NCBI GenBank assembly: GCA_000934455.1
Contig: KN894908.1
Coordinates: 35,327-67,226, forward strand
Length of the DNA: 31,900 nt
DNA from: Apostichopus parvimensis
Taxonomy: Eukaryota > Echinodermata > Holothuroidea > Aspidochirotida > Stichopodidae
Direction of reading: 5' to 3'
Shown here piece after piece: positions 24,301-31,900 of the stretch; position 1 is the stretch's first letter; every line of letters starts with the position of its first letter. A model generated the notes under the pieces. The model saw nothing but the letters and a program-made list of their open reading frames with translations. It was not told the origin of the DNA and did no database searches. The translations under genes were made by a program, and so were the position numbers.

Positions 24301-25019
24301 TAAGTAGTTCTGCAAATGTTGTGCTAATGCATAACAGTATATTCTACGACTGATAAAAGTAGGGGCCTGAACCTTTATGGAGGGCCAGAGGTGAATAAAT
24401 GATGTAATAATTGAGGGGGCACTGCCCCTTTTTAGAGGGTTTGAGGATCCTCCAGAATTTTGTTTTCAATGTAAAATGGTGTATTCTGAGTCAAAGTTGG
24501 ACTATTTGTTAGGTCTCACTATACAAGTAGCCCTGCTTGCAAGCTTTGCTAATAAACACTTTGCATGGAGGTTGAATAAAGGGGGGTGGGGGTGGGGGAA
24601 TGAACACCAGTAGAAGTGGTCCAATTCCCAAACTGAAACATTCCCCCTCCCTCCTTTGTGCATGCCAAATTGACGATTTTCATTTTTAAATCCATTCCAC
24701 ATTGATTACTACTATTTATATTTCACACCAGATTACAGCACCAGTCAAATTGGTTTAGAAAGAGCTGCATAACTTTCAGAACAAGGAAGGAGTAGGACTA
24801 GGCTGTTAACAGTCTAGGGAGTAGGGGAGTAACAATGTTACAGGTAGTTGATAGACATGTTAGATTAAACGAGTTCGCATTGCAACAAACGCATCGTTCG
24901 TCATGTGACTGACCCCTCCCATCTACTCCCCTGCCGTTAACACTGACAATACATCCAAAGCTTGAATACCTGTAGAAAACCTCCCCCAGTGGGTTCCAGT
25001 CACCAGTGACATGAGCCAT
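6241..25019 (-). CDS. VPS16: VPS16, HOPS/CORVET core subunit (20 exons, C-terminus missing)
   Basis: VPS16 is a core subunit of the HOPS and CORVET tethers, which drive late endosome and lysosome fusion; it recruits the SM protein VPS33A. I joined 20 exons on the minus strand: 25019-24970, 23248-23154, 22570-22470, 21896-21768, 21216-21066, 19937-19822, 19059-18946, 18014-17884, 17015-16921, 16238-16162, 15158-15033, 14193-14066, 13246-13211, 12647-12545, 11416-11282, 10857-10749, 10052-9850, 8967-8890, 7964-7795, 6337-6241. They give 748 codons with all phases consistent. The product aligns with human VPS16 from DWNPLG at the N-terminus to [12 protein letters not shown]. Residues 1 to about 420 match the Vps16_N beta-propeller and the rest the Vps16_C alpha-solenoid, including the part known in human to bind VPS33A (exons 17-20). 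Human VPS16 has about 839 residues, so roughly 90 are missing. Introns 8 and 12 are U12-type. The start chosen is [12 protein letters not shown] (good AAAATGG context). An in-frame ATG at 25058 would add 13 residues but lacks family support. Confidence 0.97.
7040..7052 (-). promoter_or_regulatory. DR1-type nuclear receptor half-site pair
   Basis: Minus strand reads AGGTCA A AGGTCA, a perfect direct repeat with one-base spacing, the known consensus for RXR/HNF4-type receptors. It recurs at 7195-7207 in the next copy of the repeat. It is a sequence match only and may be inert. Confidence 0.3.
7195..7207 (-). promoter_or_regulatory. DR1-type nuclear receptor half-site pair, second copy
   Basis: Same AGGTCA A AGGTCA arrangement as at 7040-7052, preserved although flanking bases of the repeat differ. 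A looser TGACCT..TGACCC pair with four-base spacing lies at about 7309-7324. Confidence 0.3.
7795..7964 (-). CDS. VPS16: VPS16 exon 19 (residues 660-716)
   Basis: Acceptor TTTTGTAG and donor GTGAGA. Encodes [20 protein letters not shown] through KDFRIPDKR. Human has [30 protein letters not shown] 33-bp tandem array begins 24 bp upstream of its 3' splice site. Confidence 0.96.
7989..8178. repeat. 33-bp tandem array, about 5.8 copies
   Basis: Unit core ACAGAGGCATTCATTGGTTA starts at 7991, 8024, 8057, 8090, 8123 and 8156, an exact 33-bp period with few substitutions. It lies in VPS16 intron 18, 24 bp upstream of the exon 19 acceptor. Because 33 is a multiple of three, both strands stay open and give false 11-residue repeat ORFs. 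On the transcript strand each unit has a short T-run followed by TTAACC, a possible branch site. Confidence 0.97.
8890..8967 (-). CDS. VPS16: VPS16 exon 18 (residues 634-659)
   Basis: 78 nt, phase 0. Encodes [20 protein letters not shown] then NEFAAK. NEFAAK is identical to human and lies in the segment known to contact VPS33A. Acceptor ATAACAG and donor GTGAGA. Confidence 0.95.
9060..9716. repeat. ~94-bp tandem array, about 7 copies
   Basis: The marker CTAGCATATTG recurs near 9071, 9264, 9358, 9452, 9546 and 9639 (two units between the first pair). Units share a segment like AGCCATATTTGTACACACA followed by TGTTAACATTTTACAAC. Lies in VPS16 intron 17. Copies differ by substitutions and small indels, so the array is older than the 33-bp one. 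Open frames through it are not genes. Confidence 0.95.
9850..10052 (-). CDS. VPS16: VPS16 exon 17 (residues 566-633)
   Basis: Longest exon (203 nt). Acceptor TTTTTTGTAG and donor GTATAATT, which is U2-like because it lacks the TATCCTT motif. Encodes [20 protein letters not shown] onward to [15 protein letters not shown] sequence (seen as [12 protein letters not shown]). Human has [31 protein letters not shown]. Confidence 0.96.
10749..10857 (-). CDS. VPS16: VPS16 exon 16 (residues 530-566)
   Basis: Acceptor TTGTTTCAG and donor GTGAGT. Encodes [20 protein letters not shown] through [26 protein letters not shown] and IESGDTDL are nearly identical in human. Confidence 0.97.
11282..11416 (-). 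CDS. VPS16: VPS16 exon 15 (residues 485-529)
   Basis: Phase 0. Encodes [20 protein letters not shown], then [20 protein letters not shown] and ELAVK. Human has [28 protein letters not shown]. Start of the C-terminal solenoid domain. Donor GTGAGG. Confidence 0.96.
12545..12647 (-). CDS. VPS16: VPS16 exon 14 (residues 450-484)
   Basis: Acceptor CTCCGTAG and donor GTAATT. Encodes [20 protein letters not shown] and ends [11 protein letters not shown]. Human has SRILAHWACYKV. Confidence 0.96.
13211..13246 (-). CDS. VPS16: VPS16 exon 13, 36-bp micro-exon (residues 438-450)
   Basis: Only 36 nt. It gives [13 protein letters not shown] when joined in phase 2, equivalent to human QYKQLTIQVLLDR with no gap. 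Acceptor TTTTCAG follows a U12 branch site. Donor GTAAGT is ordinary U2-type. Easy to miss in automatic annotation. Confidence 0.92.
13247..14065 (-). other. VPS16: VPS16 intron 12: U12-type GT-AG intron
   Basis: 819 nt. Donor GTATCCTTA (14065-14057) matches the U12 consensus RTATCCTTT at 8 of 9. Branch-like AACCTTAAC (13270-13262) keeps the CCTTAAC core, 16 nt before the AG end. The long polypyrimidine tract of U2 introns is lacking. The join gives [15 protein letters not shown], matching human without a gap. Confidence 0.9.
14066..14193 (-). CDS. VPS16: VPS16 exon 12 (residues 396-438), ends at a U12 GT-AG donor
   Basis: Acceptor TTTTTAG. Encodes [20 protein letters not shown], then [20 protein letters not shown] and LA. 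Human has [31 protein letters not shown]. The exon ends CA before the donor GTATCCTTA. Confidence 0.95.
15033..15158 (-). CDS. VPS16: VPS16 exon 11 (residues 354-395)
   Basis: Phase 0 at both ends. Encodes [20 protein letters not shown], then [20 protein letters not shown] and LR. SQKADEY and the QKSLLRAASFG junction match human exactly. Confidence 0.96.
15560..16136. repeat. ~61-bp tandem array, about 9 copies, with an insertion
   Basis: The marker CATTCTCTGT or close variants occurs near 15581, 15642, 15770, 15831, 15892, 15952, 16015 and 16075. Units contain ACTAGATACTGCAGTATTCC and TTCATACTTCCATTCTCTG. Lies in VPS16 intron 10, from about 25 bp inside the exon 10 donor. The 128-bp gap between the second and third markers is one unit plus the foreign insert at 15681-15735. 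Confidence 0.95.
15681..15735 (-). mobile_element. 55-bp insert with 14-bp flanking repeats and hammerhead-like core
   Basis: Sequence unrelated to the surrounding 61-bp array, bounded by identical 14-bp direct repeats AAAACTAGATAATG (15667-15680 and 15736-15749), which look like a target-site duplication. On the minus strand it has the hammerhead order: stem I strand GCCT (15734-15731), CTGAAGA (15730-15724), stem II GATCC/GGATC with loop TGCTA (15722-15708), GAAA (15707-15704), then GTC (15702-15700) and stem I partner AGGC (15699-15696). One A is extra after CTGAAGA, and stem III is only AC/GT with no loop, so it may be degenerate or act as a dimer. Hammerhead motifs are known in Penelope-like retroelements. 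Confidence 0.55.
16162..16238 (-). CDS. VPS16: VPS16 exon 10 (residues 328-353)
   Basis: Acceptor TTTTTACAG and donor GTAAGA. Encodes [20 protein letters not shown] then ASREFQ. Human has [23 protein letters not shown]. Its donor sits about 25 bp from the start of the 61-bp tandem array in intron 10. Confidence 0.95.
16921..17015 (-). CDS. VPS16: VPS16 exon 9 (residues 296-328), starts after an AC acceptor
   Basis: Follows intron terminus AC (17017-17016). One base completes the Lys codon, then [20 protein letters not shown] through FLQEVP. Human has VLDEDSYLVPELDGVRIF..EFLHEVP. Donor GTGAGT. Confidence 0.93.
17016..17883 (-). other. VPS16: VPS16 intron 8: U12-type AT-AC intron
   Basis: 868 nt on the minus strand. 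Donor ATATCCTTA (17883-17875) matches the U12 5' splice consensus at 8 of 9 bases. Branch site TTCCTTAAT (17038-17030) matches TTCCTTAAC at 8 of 9. The branch A at 17031 is 15 nt from the terminal AC (17017-17016), as expected for the minor spliceosome. The reading frame (WIK then YNLDQEAF) is restored only by this AT-AC junction. Confidence 0.93.
17775..17898 (-). repeat. Duplicated exon 8 end and ATATCTT-rich decoy tract
   Basis: Identical 21-bp copies at 17878-17898 (end of exon 8 plus donor start) and 17817-17837, 61 bp apart. The second copy reads ATATCCGAA where the real donor reads ATATCCTTA. Between and beyond them the minus strand repeats ATATCTTCA, ATATCTTGA, ATATCTTAT and ATATCTTAA, all variants of the U12 donor motif. 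Confidence 0.85.
17884..18014 (-). CDS. VPS16: VPS16 exon 8 (residues 253-296), ends at an AT-AC donor
   Basis: Acceptor GACTTTCAG. Encodes [20 protein letters not shown] through [17 protein letters not shown] and PKQLVWC match human. No GT donor gives a frame that rejoins exon 9, and reading on meets TAA within two codons. The U12-type donor ATATCCTT at 17883 restores the frame and the alignment exactly. Confidence 0.93.
18483..18556 (-). repeat. tRNA-Arg-like SINE head or tRNA relic
   Basis: Minus strand GGTCCAATGGCTAAGGC matches the A-box region of arginine tRNAs (GGCCCAATGGATAAGGC). GGTTTCAATCCC follows at B-box spacing. The anticodon arm is degraded. Located in VPS16 intron 7. A poly-C stretch (about 18557-18571) lies just before it on the plus strand side. 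Confidence 0.45.
18946..19059 (-). CDS. VPS16: VPS16 exon 7 (residues 215-252)
   Basis: Phase 0 on both sides, with donor GTAGGT. Encodes [20 protein letters not shown] and [18 protein letters not shown]. Human has MAVSFTYRHLALFTDTG at the same place. Confidence 0.94.
19762..19779 (+). repeat. 18-base G homopolymer
   Basis: Uninterrupted G run in VPS16 intron 6, about 42 bp from the exon 6 donor; a C run in the transcript. Its length is likely to vary and may be a sequencing or assembly weak point. Confidence 0.9.
19822..19937 (-). CDS. VPS16: VPS16 exon 6 (residues 176-214)
   Basis: Acceptor GGCAACAG and donor GTAAAT. Encodes [20 protein letters not shown] and ends [15 protein letters not shown] matches human SAPSCWTVL. 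The exon starts in phase 1, completing the Gly codon left open by exon 5. Confidence 0.94.
21066..21216 (-). CDS. VPS16: VPS16 exon 5 (residues 126-176)
   Basis: Acceptor TTCACGCAG and donor GTAGG. Encodes [20 protein letters not shown] through KKMADVPG. Human has NRVLDARIF..TG..MPEVPG. Confidence 0.95.
21768..21896 (-). CDS. VPS16: VPS16 exon 4 (residues 83-125)
   Basis: Phase 0 at both ends, with donor GTGAGT. Encodes [20 protein letters not shown] onward to GRFSMGQ. Human has [20 protein letters not shown], making this one of the clearest matches. Confidence 0.96.
22470..22570 (-). CDS. VPS16: VPS16 exon 3 (residues 49-82)
   Basis: Acceptor GAAACAG and donor GTGAGC. Encodes [20 protein letters not shown] then [14 protein letters not shown], aligned to human [26 protein letters not shown]. 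Blade region of the N-terminal propeller. Confidence 0.93.
23154..23248 (-). CDS. VPS16: VPS16 exon 2 (residues 17-49)
   Basis: Acceptor TTTGCAG and donor GTAAGA. Encodes KVELYNMQ through [11 protein letters not shown], aligned to human YELYSM..VAAAPYGGPI. It is too short and too split by frame to appear as a long ORF, but the flanking phases fit exactly. Confidence 0.94.
24900..24909. promoter_or_regulatory. CLEAR/M-box-like E-box in VPS16 intron 1
   Basis: GTCATGTGAC differs by one base from the CLEAR element GTCACGTGAC bound by TFEB/MiT factors, and contains the M-box TCATGTGA. It is 61 bp into intron 1, near the presumed promoter. Lysosomal genes in vertebrates often carry such sites close to the start. 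Binding is not shown. Confidence 0.35.
24970..25019 (-). CDS. VPS16: VPS16 exon 1 (residues 1-17)
   Basis: Encodes [23 protein letters not shown] and FYR match the human N-terminus. It ends TACAG before the donor GTATTC. The G completing the Arg codon comes from exon 2. This is a U2-type intron, since the donor lacks the TATCCTT motif. Confidence 0.93.
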
Positions 25020-27609
25020 TTTGGTATCAGTTCTTTCAAGGCATTGAAGTAGTTCCAAATTTTTCCCGTCGGCTGTAGTCTGCTACGGAATTACCTGACC
25101 AAAATAATTCCAAAATAATGCTATGTGAAATGGCTAAACAAGTTGACCCCAACATCCTTCATGTGGGACGCCAAAAGAGAAAACTGACGTAAAATACAAA
25201 CGCGATATATAGTTCAGTAGTTGAAATTTCAACTCGTTCGCTAGTTTTACGATCACTTGACTCACGGACTGCATTTTAAAACAAACGTGGTGTTAGTGGA
25301 AATTCCTTAATGTACTATATTTTAGTATCTAATACTCTAAATTTTCTCAACCACTGTAAATTTTTGAAATAGACAATTACATGTCTCAGTGTGCATTGGT
25401 AACTGCATTTAGAGTAACATTAAAATAATTTTTGAAATGAGCATAACGTTGACGGTTATTTGACTATATGCAGTATACTTGGGACTTAAACGGATGACTG
25501 TTAAGCTTTAGAGAAATTCTTATGGAACTTCACTAGTCTAGTGTTTTAAAAAATTGTAAATCTTTCCCTATATAGGCTAAATAGAACATGTGTAAGAATA
25601 ATTACTATATGTACCGTACGTATATCCGGTACTGCCGATCGATCTACATGCTGCAGTCAATTAGTAATGTGAGACATGTCTGTGAGGGCGTAGGATACTT
25701 TCCAGCCGTCTCAAATTTAAATGAGATGCCAGGTTAGAGGTGATTGCCTATCACACAGTGTTTCTGTTTTAACAATATCTTTTGGAGGACGTGTCGTAAG
25801 GGGAAAAATGTCTCCACCCCCCAAAAAACAACGATATTCTTCTCATGGCCTCGGCTTCGGTCAGTTCTGCATGGCCTTGTACAGGCAACCAGACATCGAA
25901 ACAGCGATACCCTTATCATTTAACTTGAATCGGTGACAGTGCCAATGAAAGCCTGTTAATCGGTACCTTGTATAACATCAAGGCGACAATATAGTCGCCA
26001 ATGGTGTCGACTGTTGTTTATCTATGAGCTGAGCATTATTCTTATACGTGATCACGACTGATTTTTCGATGGTTTCCGACATAAAATAGACTTCCAAAAA
26101 GACTTGCTTGTAAATAAGTTGCTTGTTATCTAAGTTATGTATTTTTTCTCTCACAAGTCTAAAAGACTTTACTTAGATGTACAAAACATACGCAAAGATG
26201 ATTTGAATAAAGATGGAGGAAAGGGAAGAATAAAATGATCTGACTCCTTTTCCTTTTCAAGTCTTTGTTTTTCATTTCATATTCAAGACAGAATACCATC
26301 ATTGTAGCTTATGTTAAGGGGTTCAATAGTTTAGATACATCGTTTGCACTGAAAAACCATCTCCGTGATAGAAAATAGACGTTGTAATTAAAAAGAACTT
26401 GATGGCTCGATGATAATATATGTAGACTTGATCGAGTCTTCAGCTTTGTGTGTGAAGGAACATATCAGAGTTGACAGTTATCTCTTCTATTACCGTGATA
26501 ATGATGGTTGGCCGTTTGGTACTCTTCTTCTTTTCTTTTTTATATATTTATTTTGAAATTTTTATAATCTGATTGTTATTTTTACGACGCTCAGTAAGCG
26601 ACCAAGAATGTGGGAGAAGCCCGCGAGGGCTTATGGATTACAACTTTCACGTCAGGTGGCTTCCAATTCAACATAGTAACTCAAATTTGGAATAACTCCC
26701 CTAACAAAAGAGAGTCGTAGCAGAAAGTAACGGGAACTTAAATGTTCATATGCAGACGTACGTTGCTCATTAGATAATGATTGACTACCGGATCGGAAAC
26801 GAAAATCCCTTTTCGGAAACTGACAAAACAAATTATTTGGAAATCCATACAAACCTCAAGTTTTCCTTCGGCCCTAATTGGCTTCCGTAGTACTTTCAAT
26901 AAAATAGCGTCCATGCATGTAATCAACCGCTTTGCGTCTGTATCCTGAGGAACGGGAATGACCAGGAGGGGTGGGTACGAATATCATTAAGGAGGATGAG
27001 AACCCCTTCTGGGGGGTGAGCGGGGGTCGTGGTTTTTTTTTTCTCTCCAGAATTTCACACTTTAGAAACGTGATAGGGAGCCTGTCTTTGGTTATCAATA
27101 AAACTTCTTATCTATCGGATGAGCTAAGATCATGAATTTAGAAGTAAGTGACCCAAATTCAAGTGTTTGCCTACCTAATTTCTATTCTAACAATTTGGGT
27201 GCGACGTGGTGTTGTCGTGGTGACTCAGCCTAGTGAACGGTGTGATATACTTCGTGGTATCTGTTGTGCCCATTCAATTGCAAAATGACGTGTATGATTG
27301 GAACGCAAAATTGTGTTGCGCCACCAATATACATAGCAATCGTTTCATTAGTACAGTTTCTAACGTTGTCGTACACACACAGAACGTCAATGAAATAGCC
27401 ACTGAAATCCTATTGCATCTTTCTCATCAAACCGCAAGAATGACAGTTTTGTAACTAAATATCTTCAAAATATATTCAGGGCATCACATCAGTCCTTGTA
27501 CAAAACTATCTTCCATTTTAATCATTTTGGACACCAAGAATATACCAAGGTTCTTTCCGGAAGTCTCCTCATTCAGGGGCGGAACCGGTTGATTTACCTA
27601 TACATCAAA
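25020..27609. promoter_or_regulatory. Head-to-head upstream region of VPS16 and RAB11
   Basis: 2.6 kb between the two start codons. It must hold the 5' UTRs and promoters of both genes, though I cannot place transcription starts. CpG is more frequent than in the introns, mainly 25.6-27.4 kb. Visible items are AP-1-like TGACTCA at 25258-25264, TGACTCAGC (AP-1/MAF-like) at 27221-27229, and two neighbouring hairpins at 26588-26632. No convincing coding exon or TATA box was seen. Confidence 0.5.
26588..26632 (+). other. Two adjacent short hairpins
   Basis: CGCT-CAGTA-AGCG at 26588-26600 and AAGCCC-GCGA-GGGCTT at 26617-26632. The second has a six-base perfect stem and a GNRA-type loop when read on the plus strand. 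It could be part of a 5' UTR, a small RNA or a repeat. No family recognised. Confidence 0.4.
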
Positions 27610-31553
<3,944 letters not shown>

Positions 31554-31900
31554 GTAGGTCGCAATACATTGTAATGTAGGACGAAACGTTCCCGTGGCAT
31601 TAGGTTTCATCTTGAAATTGTGAAGGGTTTAACTAATTGTTGCTTTGATCAGACTAAAAAGAATCTTAAGGTGTATTGTACAGGTAGGGTTTTCTGAGAT
31701 ATCATTCGAATAAGGAGTCTTTCTTAAGAAGTCTGTTATATTGTTGTGGCAATTAACATAGTTCGATATTTAAAAGACTGAACAGTACATGGTGATATGT
31801 GATTCCATATTAATTTGAAAAGATGAAAACAGCAGTACACTGTTGTGAGCTTGCTAATTTTTAAACCATTTTACATAGCTGGGTCAATCCATGCCAAATC
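31554..31900 (+). other. Start of RAB11 intron 3
   Basis: Begins GTAGGT and runs off the window. AT-rich; nothing recognised. Confidence 0.75.

Noticed and set aside
24400..24450. GGGGC-ACT-GCCCC hairpin as a terminator or mobile-element end
   Set aside because: Real inverted repeat at about 24416-24428, but no partner end, target duplication or known family could be seen.

Overview
This is eukaryotic (animal) genomic DNA holding most of two intron-rich genes of endosome and lysosome traffic, arranged head to head. The minus strand carries VPS16, the HOPS/CORVET core subunit that holds the SM protein VPS33A. I could place 20 exons between 25019 and 6241, giving 748 continuous codons with every splice phase matching. 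The plus strand carries RAB11 (Rab11A/B type), with three exons (27610-27649, 29581-29776, 31360-31553; 143 codons) before the window ends. AT-rich DNA, introns of 0.4-1.9 kb, protein similarity to human and many short tandem arrays suggest a marine invertebrate. An echinoderm such as a sea cucumber is my best guess, at low to moderate confidence. Layout: 1-6240 has no recognisable coding exon. It holds G-rich tracts, a tRNA-like SINE relic (about 358-427), an 87-bp tandem duplication (2253-2406) and a 92-bp two-copy repeat (5871-6048) whose predicted hairpin shows a compensatory change. The last ~90 codons of VPS16 should lie here or beyond position 1, but I did not find them. 6241-25019 is VPS16. 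Its introns hold a 33-bp array beside a 3' splice site (7989-8178), a 94-bp array (9060-9716), a 61-bp array (15560-16136) interrupted by a 55-bp insert with 14-bp direct repeats and a hammerhead-ribozyme-like core, and a second tRNA-like relic (18483-18556). 25020-27609 is the shared upstream region. 27610-31900 is RAB11. The most notable result is that two VPS16 introns are U12-type (minor spliceosome). Intron 8 is AT-AC, with donor ATATCCTTA, branch site TTCCTTAAT 15 nt from the end, and an AC terminus. Intron 12 is GT-AG, with donor GTATCCTTA and branch site AACCTTAAC. Both are required for the reading frame. Downstream of the AT-AC donor lies an exact 21-bp copy of the exon 8 end plus donor start, within a series of ATATCTT-like decoys. 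Function: VPS16 (tethering and SNARE-mediated fusion at late endosomes and lysosomes) and RAB11 (recycling endosomes) act in connected branches of membrane traffic. A shared promoter is only a hypothesis, because the start codons are 2.6 kb apart.
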